Below are positions 9,470 to 19,750 of a DNA stretch of 64,000 bases, piece by piece. The translations under genes were made by a program, and so were the position numbers. Position 1 is the first letter of the stretch. The number at the start of each line of letters is the position of its first letter. Below the pieces are notes generated by a model, which was not told the origin of the DNA, ran no database searches, and saw only the letters and a program-made list of their open reading frames with translations. This stretch comes from Anniella stebbinsi (taxonomy: Eukaryota; Chordata; Lepidosauria; Squamata; Anniellidae), in NCBI GenBank assembly GCA_029215795.1, contig JARDYH010000001.1:183465654-183529653 (forward strand), written 5' to 3'.

Positions 9470-11750
9470 AAGCCAGACTACATGTTACTTCATGGATTGT
9501 AGCCCTAGTTTAGGTGGTAGGGAGACTAACCTTTTGCTGCCCTGCTGTGGCCCCCATCGGGGTCAGGGATCCCATGCCTTCAATTTCCATGGCCAAAAAA
9601 GGCATCCAGTTGTAATGTATATTACAGGCAGAAGTCAAAGGGTTAAAACCCCATGCCCACTCCTCTAGGGTCCTGATTCATATGATGTCCCATAAGTTAA
9701 TTTTTGACTGGAAAAAACAAAAAAACATAAACCTAGCTACATCTTTAAAGTTAGATCCTCAGGGAATTTTGTGGGGATGAAATGCATAGGTGCAGGGAGG
9801 GGGCAAAATAATCAGAGTCTTACATCACCATACTGATAGCAGAAATGTAGCACATCCCTGACATTTATTTCCACATGTTAGGTAAAGGAAACCTGGAGAT
9901 TGGGGCTCATGTGCTGACTTTCTGAGGGCAGAATACAGTGTGAGGGCCCCAGTCCTTGCTGTGGTAGAAAAGGATGTGAAAGGATCCTGTATTAAACTAG
10001 GGATATTCACACACTGCACTCAACATGTCTCCACATCTATACATTCATTAAGGTTGTTGTGAGCATGTAGCGTTGTTCAGTCACTCTCACAAGCAAGCTC
10101 TACACATGTGGAGGGGGAGCATGGATGGGTGTAGGGATACTTTAACCCCCCTCCAACTGTGGTCCCAATCTCATTAGGCCCCCAAGTCTCCAATTTACAC
10201 TGCCAAAAGGCATCCGACTCTAATGACAATTGCAGGCAAAGGGTTACCCACCACCACCCCACCCACCGACCCACATGAATTCTGGTTCTTTAGGGGCCCC
10301 TGCATTATTTTTGAGTAAAAATGAAGGGAAATAAAGCTACATCCTTAAAGCAACGTGTAGTTTTACTCTCAGAGAATTTGGGAGGGCTGGAGATGGAATC
10401 AACATATGTGGGGAGCAGAAGGTTCAGGGCCTCACATCACCTTTGTAAAAGTAGAAATTTAGCATAACATCTCAATCCTTATTTGTTTATTTATTTATTT
10501 ATTACATTTGTATACCGCCCCTTAGCCGAAGCTCTCTGGGCAGTTTACATAGGATTAAAAACAATTAAAAACATATACAAAAATTAAAACAGCAAAAACA
10601 TACAACATACACACAATCTGTACAATTAAAACCACTACAACACTCCAAAAAGCTACAAAAACCAAACAAAAACAAAACAAAACAAAACAAACCCAGGCTC
10701 CTCAGATATTGCCAAATGCCAGAGAGAAGAGGAAAGTCTTGACCTGGCACCGAAAAGATAACAATGTTGGCGCCAGGCGGGCCTCGCCAGAGAGATTGTT
10801 CCACAATTGGGGGGCCACCACAGAGAAGGCCCTCTCTCTTGTTGCCAACCTCCGAACTTCCCTCGGAGTAGGAACTCAGAGGAGGGCCTTAGTTGTTGAA
10901 CATAGTGTTCGCGTAGGTTCATGTCGGGAAAGGCGTTCCATCAGGTATTGTGGTCCCAAGCCGTGTAAGGCTTTATAGGTTAAAACCAGGATCTTGAATC
11001 GGGCTTGGAAACATACAGGCAGTCAATGCAAGTGGGCCAGAGTAGGTCTTATATGCTCGAACCTACTGGTTCCGGTTATCAATCTGGCCACTGCATTTTG
11101 CACAAGCTGCAGCTTCCGAACCACCTTCAAAGGCAGCCCCACGTAGAGTGCATGGCAGTAATCTAACTTGGAGGTTACCAGAGCATGGACAACTGAAGCC
11201 AGGTTATCCCTGTCCAGATAGGGATGTAGCTGGGCCACCAACCGAAGTTAGTAGAAGGCACTCCGTGCCACTGAGGCCACCTGCGCCTCAAGTGACAGAG
11301 ATGATTCTAGGAGAACCCCCAAGCTACGAACCCGCTCCTTCAAGGGGAGTGCAACCCCATCCAGAACAGGTTGAACACCCTCCATCCGGTCAGCGGAATC
11401 ACCCACTAACAGCGTCTCAGTCTTGTCTGGATTGAGTTTCAGTTTATTAGCCCTCATCCAGTCCATTGTCGCAGCCAGGCACTGGTTCAGCACATCCACA
11501 GCCTCACCTGATGAAGATGAAAAGGAGAAATAGAGCAGTCTGTGTTCTTACTGTCTGTGTGGTGGGAAAAGGTCATGCAAAGATCATCCCACACTAGGCA
11601 TATATTCACATATTACACTAAATATGCTTTTCTATTCTATGTATATTAAGATGGTTGTGAGGATTTAGCCTTATTCAGTTATTCTTGTTGTGCATAAGCT
11701 CTGGACACGAGGAAGGGAAATGGAGAGGAACTTGCTAGCTCTGCCCCCCT
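9470..11750 (+). repeat. Diverged ~610-bp tandem repeat, two or more units, interrupted by an L2
   Basis: The block GTAGGGAGAC...AAAGGGTTA at 9515-9645 recurs as GTAGGGATAC...AAAGGGTTA at 10,131-10,247, and further blocks match in the same order (CTACATCTTTAAAG at 9739 and CTACATCCTTAAAG at 10,339; GTAGAAAAGGATG at 9963 and a like stretch just after the L2 at about 11,536). The offset is 600-616 bp. Unit two resumes beyond the L2 insertion and passes TTAAGATGGTTGTGAGGATT at 11,647 (compare 10,049). No coding content. Divergence is roughly 25-30% by eye. Confidence 0.65.
10478..11535 (-). mobile_element. 5'-truncated L2 LINE
   Basis: Read on the minus strand: C-terminal ORF2 (LDYCHALYVGLPLKVVRKLQ at 11,023-11,241; MDWMRANKLKLNPDKTETLL at 11,248-11,499), then the 3' tail ending in GCGGTATACAAATG and a (TAAA)n tract (10,482-10,507). 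Upstream truncation is within the reverse transcriptase, just after the YADDTQLY motif would lie. One or more frameshifts separate the two frames. It splits a unit of the ~610-bp tandem repeat. Confidence 0.85.
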
Positions 11751-12094
11751 CCACTGCCATTCTCACCATTTTCTACCTATGTGGAGGGTGACTGTCTGCA
11801 AAGATCAGCCTCTTCTATCCATAGAACATGTAGTCCATGGGTCACATGGGGGCCCTGCTATCTCCTCCATTGCAGTCCCCACTGTTCCCCAGTACTCCTC
11901 AATTAAAACTTTGGGCTATTCCTAATAAAAGTATTACCCTAGTATTATTTTGGTTTTTTTTCTTATTAGCAAACATGGTTACTTGAATTTGTTGTTTGAG
12001 GTATATACCTAAAAAAGTTAAGTGTGCACCATGAAATCATGATTATCATTATTTAAGTATTTATAATTCCATTTATTATATAGGTAAACTTGCA
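11751..12094. other. Unclassified sequence
   Basis: No gene or transposon end recognised; it may contain the start of a third ~610-bp unit (GTGGAGGGTGACTGTCTG near 11,781) but the match is weak. Confidence 0.3.
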
Positions 12095-12245
12095 AGAAAG
12101 CAGATTCAAGGCAACAGAGGGCCAGGACAATGTGAGGCATCTTTGCAGGTCCCAGACACTCCATCCTCCCCATCTGATTTGGGCCTGAAAGACCCAGGAA
12201 AGGATGGTGCATGGAGGGTAATTTGAAAGCAAATCACATGGCACA
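12095..12245. repeat. Dispersed repeat shared with 25,680-25,800
   Basis: The stretch with CCATCCTCCCCATCTG and TTTGGGCCTGAA at 12,161-12,190 recurs with small changes at 25,729-25,756. No coding frame. Identity of the family is not known to me. Confidence 0.5.
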
Positions 12246-12689
12246 GCACCATCACAGGTGGTGAAGCATTTTGAGCTAAACATGATGGCTCAGCATGTTG
12301 TATGAACCTGGCTACATAACCACGGTTTAAACACGCTCACTAACCATTTGTGGCAAAAGGGATAGTGGCCTAGCCATGGCTTAGAATGTTGTCTGAACAG
12401 GCCTATAGTTTCCAACTTCCTGGCTTTTATGAACTTGAGCCAACATGAGATAGCCTTAACTCTGGTCATAAATGGGCAGGGTTGTTTTTTTAAAAAAACA
12501 ACAACCATTGACTACGTAGCGATTTATATGGGCAGGATAAATATTTTGCTTCCCTACTTGTACAGCAAGGTATAAATGAATTGGCATTTATGATGTTTTA
12601 TTTTCTTATGGCTATAGTTTAGCGTGGAGTTCCAGTGACTTTGCTTAGGGTTACTGCCAAAAAATGACCTGAAAGGAAGACTTGAATGA
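12246..12689. other. Unclassified sequence, possible old MITE
   Basis: It contains AACCACGGTTTAAACACG (12,318) and CTAGCCATGGCTTAGAATG (12,371), which resemble ends of old palindromic repeats, but no boundaries could be set. Confidence 0.25.
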
Positions 12690-12886
12690 CATATGTTTTG
12701 TTTTGTTTTTGTAGCTTTTTTGAAGTGTTGTAGTGGTTTTTAAATGTACAGATTGTGTGTATGTTGTATGTTTTTGCTGTTTTAATTTTTGTATATTGTT
12801 TTTAATTGTTTTTAATCCTATGTAAAACGCCCAGAGAGCTTCGGCTATGGGGCAGTATGCAAATGTAATAAATAAATAAATAAATA
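12690..12886 (+). repeat. L2 LINE 3' tail, plus strand
   Basis: It starts in the T-rich end GTAGCTTTTTTGAAGTG, passes TAAAACGCCCAGAGAGCTTC and GGCTATGGGGCAGTATGC and ends in (AAAT)n at 12,870-12,886. Same tail as at 32,195-32,420 and 37,680-37,900. About 200 bp of 3' end only. Confidence 0.85.
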
Positions 12887-12988
12887 TGAAGGGGGATAAC
12901 ATTAGGCTGATGGTCATATGGTCAGCCTAGATAACATTCCATTGAGCTAATCTATAAAACTCATGAGAATCTAAGAAATGCCAATGTG

Positions 12989-13791
12989 TAGGCTGACCAG
13001 ATAAAATCCAGGTCAGGCTCATGTAACTTTCACAGTTGTTGACAAAAGGGAATTTCAGCCAGTGTCATTTGTATGCAATTAGTTCCTGGTGATATTCCCT
13101 CTTCATCACAACAGTTAAAGGTGCAGGCACTATACTAGAGTGACCATATACAAAAGAAGGCAGCCCCCCTGCAACTTTAACTGTCGTGATGAAGAGGGAA
13201 TTTCACCAGGAACTAATTATCACCAGGAACATACAAATGTCACTGGCTGAAACTCCCTTTTGTCCACAACTGTTAAAGTTACATGAGCCCTGTCCTCCTT
13301 TTCATATGGTCAGCCTACCCTTAGATGTACCTGTAGATCAAGCTGAAAGTTGCAGGGAAAACACAAAGGTATCCACAGTAGCCCCCTAAAAAGCAATACT
13401 GTTTCTCACGCTGGAGTCACTCAGAGATTAAATAAATAAAATATCTGTGTTGCTATCCCTATATTGTAGATTAAGCTGACCAGATAAAATCCAGGTCAGG
13501 GCTCATGTCACTTTAACAGTTGTAGAGAAAAGGGAATTTCAGCCAGTGTCATTTGTATGCAATTAGTTCCTGGTGAAATTCCTTCTTCATCACAACTGTT
13601 AAAGTTGCAGGGGCCCTGCCTTCTTTTGTATATGGTCACTCCAGTATAGTGCCTGCAACTTTAACTGTTGTGATGAAGAGGGAATTTCACCAGGAACTGA
13701 TTGCATACAAATGGCACTGGCTGAAATGCCCTTTTCTCTACAACTGTTGAAGTTACATGAGCCCTGACCTGGATTTTATCTGGTCAGCCTA
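12989..13791. mobile_element. Composite hAT-like MITE: two palindromic units and a spacer inside one 8-bp duplication
   Basis: Starts TAGGCTGACCAGATAAAATC at 12,989 and ends ATTTTATCTGGTCAGCCTA at 13,791. The octamer CCAATGTG stands directly outside both ends (12,981-12,988 and 13,792-13,799), so the 803-bp block seems to have inserted as one piece. Inside are MITE unit A (12,989-13,317), a 154-bp spacer (13,318-13,471) and MITE unit B (13,472-13,791). The first ~108 bp of the spacer recurs at 60,029-60,138 next to another MITE. The alternative is that unit A inserted first and later material was exchanged between copies. Confidence 0.8.
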
Positions 13792-13961
13792 CCAATGTGG
13801 CCTTCAGGCTGTAAGTTGGGCAGTGGGCTACTGCCTGTTGTTGTCACTGCCACCACATCTCCAGCAAAAATAGCAGCAAGAATCACACCACACTGCAAAA
13901 CAGTACTGTTATGCCCACTAACTGCTGCTGGTCCCTCAAATACTGAACTGTAAGGTATATC

Positions 13962-14280
13962 TAGGGTGACCATATGGAAAGGAGGATAGGGCTCCTGTAT
14001 CTTTAACAGCTGTAGAGAAAAGATATTTCAGGAGATGTGATTTGTATGCATGCAGCACTTGGTGAAATCCCCTCTTCATCACAACAGTTAAAGGTGTATG
14101 CACTATACTAGAGTGACCATATACAAAACAAGGCAGAGCCCTTGCAACTTTAACTGTTGTGATGAAGAGGGAATTTCACCAGGAACTAATTGCATACAAA
14201 TGACACTGGCTGAAATTCCCTTTTCTCTACAACTGTTAAAGTTACAGGAGCCCTGTCCTCCTTTTCATATGGTCAGCCTA
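13962..14280. mobile_element. hAT-like palindromic MITE
   Basis: Starts TAGGGTGACCATATGGAAAG and ends TTTTCATATGGTCAGCCTA. Internal halves are inverted as in the other copies and the loop (CACTATACTAGAGTGACC) is in the opposite sense to copy 1. The octamers outside (GGTATATC and CCTTAGAG) do not match; the right flank is a CR1 3' end, so a rearrangement may have removed one side. Confidence 0.8.
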
Positions 14281-14440
14281 CCTTAGAGCATCCCTGACAA
14301 ATGGTTGTCCAGCTGCCTCTTGAATGCCTCTAATGTGGGAGATCCCACCGCCTCCCTAGGTCATTGGTTCCATTGTCATATTGCTCTCACTGTCAGGAAG
14401 TTTTTCCTGATGTCCAGCCGGAATCCTTGAAGCATGAGCT
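14281..14440 (-). repeat. CR1 LINE 3' end fragment
   Basis: On the plus strand it reads CATCCCTGAC...ATGGTTGTCCAGCTGCCTC, GTCATTGGTTCCATTGTCAT and CAGGAAGTTTTTCCTGATGT; these are the complements of the end of CR1 ORF2. About 160 bp, next to the preceding MITE. Confidence 0.8.
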
Positions 14441-15321
14441 AGACCTTGGAAAGTAAACTCCATGTTATGTTCCCCTAAATCTAGCTCTAAGTTGTTGGTC
14501 TTATGTATATTCAGCTTTGATTATGTCTACTTTGGTGTTAATGAGAGTTGAACTATGGGCACCTGTGAAAAAAGAACAGGTTAAAGGCAGAGACATTAGG
14601 GACAAAGAAAATGGAGAAGAATTAAGCATGAACAACTTGGTGGGCCAGATTAGCAGTTGTAGGCAGGTTAAGATCTCAGATTAAGGGTACAATCCTATGA
14701 AGATAGTTGGCAGCCTCTGGGTACAGAGGATGCCAAGTATCCAATGCAGGATGGCTGCAGCATGAAGGCGATCTTCTGGTCTCCGGCTGCCGTGCATTTT
14801 GGCTAGATGGGCAATTTTGCCCATCTAGTGGAGGCTTCAGGGAAGGGGAATGAAGGAGGCTGGGGATAGCTCATAGCCCCTTTCCCCCTTTCTCCTCTCC
14901 TCCCCTCCCCACCCCACCCCAGGAATGCCTCCTTTCCCCTTCTCTATGCTCCACCATGATTCGCTCTGTGCCAGCTATGAGGGGGCAGGGAGCAGGGTTT
15001 TCTGGCTCCCAGTTTGGAGCCCTGTCTATGAGTTCAGAGGAAACAAAGCAATCCTTTGTCCTCCCAGATGTTGTCTAGGTTTCATAGAATTGCTCCCTAA
15101 TTTGTTAACAGCATTGCTCTGGAAATAACTGTCTTCCTCTCTGGTATCTTTGTCTTAAAGTATCTGTGCATTTGTATATGAAACACACTGTTTAATCAAA
15201 CCTAGCTTGATGCTATAGCAAAATACTGCATAGTCAACCTCGGGTAATCCACAATCTTTCAGCCTGCCAGCACACTGTGTAAACAATGTAAATATAACAA
15301 CTTTGTTTATCATTAAGATCA
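14441..15321. other. Unclassified sequence
   Basis: No gene recognised. A CCCCT/CCTCC-rich tract lies at 14,877-14,940, and GGTACAATCCTATGAAG near 14,686 is a fragment of the dispersed CAATCCTATG repeat. Confidence 0.4.
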
Positions 15322-15537
15322 CAGAATCATAGAATAGTAGAGTTGGAAGGGGCCTATAAGGCCATTGAGTAGGCTGTCCAGATGGCTCGGGATTTCCCGG
15401 TCCTAACCGGGAAATCATCACCTGGCGCGATACTGAGAGACAAGCCGTGAAGCCTGTTTCTCAGTAGATTCGAGCACTGGAGGGAAGCGGGTAAGGAGCG
15501 CGAGGCGCGGGGCACTTACCTGCTGGGGCAGCTAGGT

Positions 15538-15845
15538 CTGCCGCTGCTGCGCCGCCGCCACCGCCGGGGCCACCGGGCCGCTGCCACCGCCGCCGGACCG
15601 CCGCCGCCGGGTCCGCCGCCACTGCCGCCGCACCGCCGGGGCTGCTGGGGCGCCGCCGCCGGGCCACCGCTGCCGCCACCACCGCCGGGTCCGCCGCTGC
15701 TGCCGTCGCGCCGCCGGGGCTGCTGGGCCACTGCCGCCGCCGCCGGGTCCGCCGCCGCCGCGCCACCACCGTGCCGCCACCACCGCCGCACCACCACCAC
15801 CGGGTCCGCCGCCGCCACGCCGCCGCCGCCGCCGCCAGCAGGTCC
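15538..15845 (+). repeat. (CCG)n-rich low-complexity, CpG-dense tract
   Basis: Imperfect CCG/CCA triplet repetition over about 300 bp, extremely GC-rich. It lies inside the hAT-like element and is not a promoter island of a recognisable gene. Confidence 0.9.
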
Positions 15846-15850
15846 CCCGC

Positions 15851-15961
15851 CGGCTCGTAAGGCCAGCGGCCATGCGGAAGAGGCGGGGGAGGGCCGATTA
15901 CGGCACTTCCGGATCCGGCCCTCCCCTGCCTCTTCCACGCGGCCGCTGGCCTTACGAGCCG
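15851..15961. repeat. Foldback: 46-bp inverted repeat with short loop
   Basis: 15,851-15,896 pairs with 15,916-15,961 with three mismatches; both arms carry CGGCTCGTAAGGCCAGCGGC when read from the outside. The 19-base centre is ATTACGGCACTTCCGGATC. It is the axis of the CpG-rich element. Confidence 0.9.
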
Positions 15962-17403
15962 GCGGCGGCGGCGCGGCGCGGAGGTGGCAGCAGAAGAGAA
16001 CCCGCCCCGGTAGGTCCGGGCTGATGTTTTTTGGGGTTGGGTGGCTTGGTGGGGGGGTTGTTTTGGGTGGAGGGTGACTTGGGGGGTTTGTTTTGGGGGG
16101 TGGCTTGGTGGGGGGGTTGTTGGCGGGGGGGGGACCGGGATTTGGGGTTCCAAAATCTGGTCACCCTACCATTGAGACCAATCCTCTGCTCAATATCTGA
16201 CATACGGCTGTCCAGCTGCATCTTGAATGACTCCTTAGGTAATTGGTTCCATTGTCATATTGGTCTAACAATCAGGAAGTTTTTTCTGATGTCCAGATGG
16301 AATCTGGCTTCCTGTAACTTAAGACCATTATTCCGTGTTCTACACTCTGGTATGATCGAGAAGAGATCCTGGCTTTCCTCTGTGTGACAGCCTTTCAAGT
16401 ACTTGAAGAGTGCAATCACGTCTCCCCTCAGTCTTCTCAGTTCTTTCAGTCTCTCCTCATAGGGCTTTGAATCCAGACCCGTGATCATCCTCATTGCCCT
16501 CCTCTGAACACCCTCCAACTTGTCTGCATCCTTCTTTAATTGTGCTGCCCAGAACTGGACACAGTACTCAAGATGAGGCCTAAACAATGCCGAATACAGG
16601 GGAACAAGTACTTTGCATGATTTGGAAGCTATACTTCTATTAAGGCAGCCAAAATAGCATTTGCTTTTTTTGCAGCCACATCACACTGTTGGCTCATATT
16701 CAGCTTGTGATCTGTAACAATTCCAAGATCCTTCTCGCTTGTAGTATTGATGAGCCAAGTAACCCTCATTTTGTAACTGTGCATTTGGTTTATTTTTCCT
16801 AGGTGTAGAATTTGGCATTTATCCCTATTAAATTTCATTCTGTTATTTTCAGCCCAGTCCCCCAGCCTATCAAGATCACTTTGAAGTTTGTTTCTGTCTT
16901 CCTGGATATTAGCTATGCTATCCAATTTTGTGTCATCTGCAAGTTTGATAAGCATTCCCTGCACCTCCTCATCCAAATCATTAATAAAAATTTTGAAGTG
17001 CACTGGGTCCAAGACTGAGCCCTGTGATGTCTCGGTCATTACCCCCCTCATTGTTTGAGAAGATACCACTGATAAGCAATCCTTAGTCCAATTCTGTAGC
17101 CAACTGTGGATGCACCTAAGAGTTGTTCCATGTAGCTCACTTTAAGATAGTTTGCTAATCAGAATGTCATGGGGCACTTTGTCAAAAGCTTTGCTGAAGT
17201 CAATATATATTCCCTCAGTACATAAGGGAAGTTACGTGATAAAAAAATGAGATCAGATTAGTCTGGCAGGATTTGTTCTTGATAAATCCATGTTGGCTTC
17301 TAATGATCACTGCACTGTTTTCAAGGTGCTTACAGACTGACACCTTTATAAACTGCTCCAAACTTTTCCCAGGGTTTGATGTCAGTCTGTCACAGATGGT
17401 CAT

Positions 17404-17879
17404 TTTGCATACCAGGGAAGCTTATTGTGAACATATTGTAAAGTAATTACATTTTTCTAGTATAGTATTGTTTACTTTATTTTATTATATTTATTTTCCC
17501 TTTTCTCCAGAAACTAAAGTTCTTTCCAGTTTTACCCTCACAACAATCCTTTAAGGAATGTCAGGTTGAGAGGTAGTGACTGCCCCAGATTATCCTTTGA
17601 GAAATGGGATACATGGTCCTCCTCAGGCAGTAAAAATGTCCCAGGCCAATACTGGCTGTGTATGTTCTGTCATTGAAAGATGGAACTCACATAGGAACTC
17701 TTTGGTAGAAACTGAAGTATCAGAACTATCCTATGACCTCAGCTACACTGATGGTCACTTATAGCAGTGTGACCTTAGTGTAACTTGTTAAGATTGTAGG
17801 CAGGCCCTATAAGCAACAGCTTTCAGCAAAGGCAACTCACCTTGTCATCAGTGTAGTCTTTTCTGCCTGGCAAGTTAAA
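17404..17879. other. Unclassified AT-rich sequence
   Basis: No gene or element boundary recognised. Confidence 0.4.
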
Positions 17880-17894
17880 CTATGAGTGGGCAAT

Positions 17895-18005
17895 TTGGTG
17901 CCTTCCAGATGTTTTAAACTATAACTCCCATGATCCCTTACCATAGGACATGCTGGCTGGGGCTGATGGGAGTTGTACTCCAAAAGATCTGGGGGACACC
18001 CGCTT
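17895..18005. repeat. Short palindromic dispersed repeat (AACTCCCATGAT / GATGGGAGTTGT)
   Basis: The left part TTCCAGATGTTTTAAACTAT with AACTCCCATGATCC is answered by TGATGGGAGTTGTACTCC and AAAGATCTGG. Other copies lie near 19,530-19,625 and 20,700-20,830. The inverted ends suggest an old MITE family; I cannot assign the superfamily. Confidence 0.6.
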
Positions 18006-18581
18006 GCCTGCCCCTGAATTAGGCTGTTCATAGGAACACCTCAGTTCTGGACTATTTTGCAATACAAATTATCCATCAGGAGTTGTGCTGGGAGTGAAGT
18101 TGTGCTGCTGACCTCAAGCACCAGCAAGAAGAGGGGGAGATGGTTATAGGAAGTGGACTTGTCCTGTTGGGGGCAATGTCAGGAGATGGCACTCTTGGGA
18201 GGAGCCTAGAGATCCCTTCTCTGAGGTTATGGGTACATTGGTGGTGTATAAGAGGGGGTTTATTCTTTCACTTCAAATCTTATCCTTTATACACCTTCAA
18301 GCCCAGATCAAGGCAATACCGCTTTTATGACCAGACTTTGACCAATCTCAATACCCATGCCACCATGTATTCCCAACAATATACTTTTTGTCTCACACTG
18401 ATTATCCTGAATGGTAGATGTCACACTGAGTAGTGATGGGGCAATAATCCACCTGGGCCAGCAAGGGTAGCAGACGCCCACGAACCCGACGGATTTTTGT
18501 CCTATCGCTGGCTGCAGGACAAAGGGGGCACAGGTCTGCATGGAATCCACTGCCTCCCTGACCGGTGTGCGCCATTTGTCC
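18006..18581. other. Unclassified sequence
   Basis: No gene recognised. A moderately GC-rich patch from about 18,433 may be the left part of the element whose centre is the hairpin at 18,582-18,634. Confidence 0.3.
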
Positions 18582-18634
18582 TTTTTCCCACTGTGTTAAT
18601 GGCAGGCAGCTGCCATCAACACAGTGGGAGAAAA
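18582..18634. repeat. Near-perfect 24-bp hairpin with 4-base loop
   Basis: TTTTTCCCACTGTGTTAATGGCAG is answered after GCAG by its reverse complement with one mismatch inside and slight loss at the outer end. The very short loop and strong stem suggest the centre of a foldback element or a structured RNA; no flanking target duplication was found. Confidence 0.8.
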
Positions 18635-19442
18635 TACACAATTTCTCCAAGGATAAGGAAATTCTGTTTCTCTTCCCACCCACCCACCGCCAATGGGGGC
18701 CTTAGATTATGAGGGCCTTTAAGGCCATGATTGGTGTATGGTAGGGGAAGGCAAAGAGCAGTTTCCAGAGCATGCTAAGGGAATTGTGTACTTTCCGGAG
18801 GCCCCAGAAAGTGGGCATTGATGAGCGCGTGGCCAGGCTGTCTCCCGGAACAGGAGCAGGTGCCCTGTGAGTTCTACATGAACTAACACTGAGTGCTGAT
18901 GAACAAAATAAATAATTACTTATTAATAACACTTTAAAGCAGTAGATAAGATATATTTGTCTGTGCTCAATAAGGCACTGAAGTTATTGTTTTCTTTTTA
19001 TACCTATCCTATTCTTAACTCCTTCTTGAACTTCTAGCCCAAAATAACAAAAAACCCGTCCCTCCACTCTCTAACACTAACTCTCCCACCAACTGACTCA
19101 GACTGCAGTCACTCCAATGTGAAACAGCCCCCTCTTGCTCTCCACCAGCCACCAGCACAACAACATCCCCTTCACTCCCTCCCCCTCCCACCTTCACTCA
19201 CTGTATTCACTCTGTATGATCAACATTGACAACATTACCATATATTCATTAAACAAAAAACCTACGGTTTACAAAAACAATGTTAAGGCTCTACAGTTTC
19301 CAACCAAGCACCAAAAAGCAGGGAAAGTGGGAGTTAAGGCTCACAAGCCTTAACGCCACATCCTCCCTAAGGAGGCAGAAAGTGCAAGTGAAATTCTCAT
19401 TCTCCCAAAGCAGATAAACCATGAGGACAGGATGGAGAATAT
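18635..19442. other. Unclassified sequence
   Basis: Nothing recognised. There is a pyrimidine-rich CCCTCCCCCTCCCACC patch near 19,177. Confidence 0.4.
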
Positions 19443-19750
19443 GATATGCAGAGGTGACTGTGGGGTTGTGGAAAACTGATCACAAACAACTTAGGGCCAC
19501 CTACTTCTCTTTTTTTGTTTAGAGCTGCCCTTCCCCAACCTGGTGTCCTCCAAAGGTGTTGGACTACAACTCCCATCATTGGAAGTCAGTATGTCCCATG
19601 GTCAGGAATGCTGGGTCTTGTCATCTCAAAAATCTAGACATGCAATTTGATATGCAGAGGTGACTGTGGGGTTGTGGGAAATGATAATGAACAACTTAGG
19701 ACCAGCTACTTCTCATTTCTTAGAGATTCTTATGTCGCGAGTTGCAACCC
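19443..19750 (+). repeat. 206-bp-period tandem duplication, partial second unit
   Basis: GATATGCAGAGGTGACTGTG at 19,443 recurs at 19,649; both continue through GGGGTTGTGG, a ...AACAACTTAGG... block and CTACTTCTC. The second unit diverges after about 95 bp. Unit one contains a copy of the ACTCCCATCAT repeat (19,530-19,625). Confidence 0.8.
19527..19630. repeat. Short palindromic dispersed repeat, ACTCCCATCAT family
   Basis: CCAACCTGGTGTCCTCCAAA followed by GGACTACAACTCCCATCAT; same family as 17,895-18,005 and 20,700-20,830. Confidence 0.65.

Larger units (their letters stand above)
15370..16168. mobile_element. CpG-rich hAT-like non-autonomous element inserted in CR1
   Basis: Starts TAGGCTGTCCAGAT and ends ATCTGGTCACCCTA, giving terminal inverted repeats of about 14 bp with two mismatches. 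The octamer CCATTGAG flanks it on both sides (15,362-15,369 and 16,169-16,176), and removing the element restores the CR1 3' sequence. The interior is dominated by CCG triplets (15,538-15,845) and a long foldback (15,851-15,961), followed by a G/T-rich right part (16,031-16,130). Long alanine/arginine/glycine frames here are artefacts of CCG repeats. The segment 15,420-15,490 matches an internal module of the element at 61,996-62,930. Confidence 0.88.
15322..17403 (-). mobile_element. CR1 LINE, 5'-truncated, reverse strand, split by hAT-like element
   Basis: The 3' end at about 15,322-15,369 shows the CR1 terminal repeat (AATCATAGAATAGTAGAGTT). After the inserted element (15,370-16,168) ORF2 continues backward: C-terminal [33 protein letters not shown] (16,255-16,587); RT palm [13 protein letters not shown] and LADDTKL (16,629-17,069); RT fingers region IIRSQHGFIKNKSCQTNLI (17,215-17,403). 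ORF2 normally encodes endonuclease plus reverse transcriptase; the endonuclease and RT start are missing. Frames are broken at least three times. LADD replaces the usual FADD. Confidence 0.88.

Noticed and set aside
15461..16153. Long Ala/Arg/Gly- and Pro-rich frames (up to 230 codons) on the minus strand
   Set aside because: They come from CCG triplet repeats in all three frames of a non-autonomous DNA element; no start context or domain supports translation.
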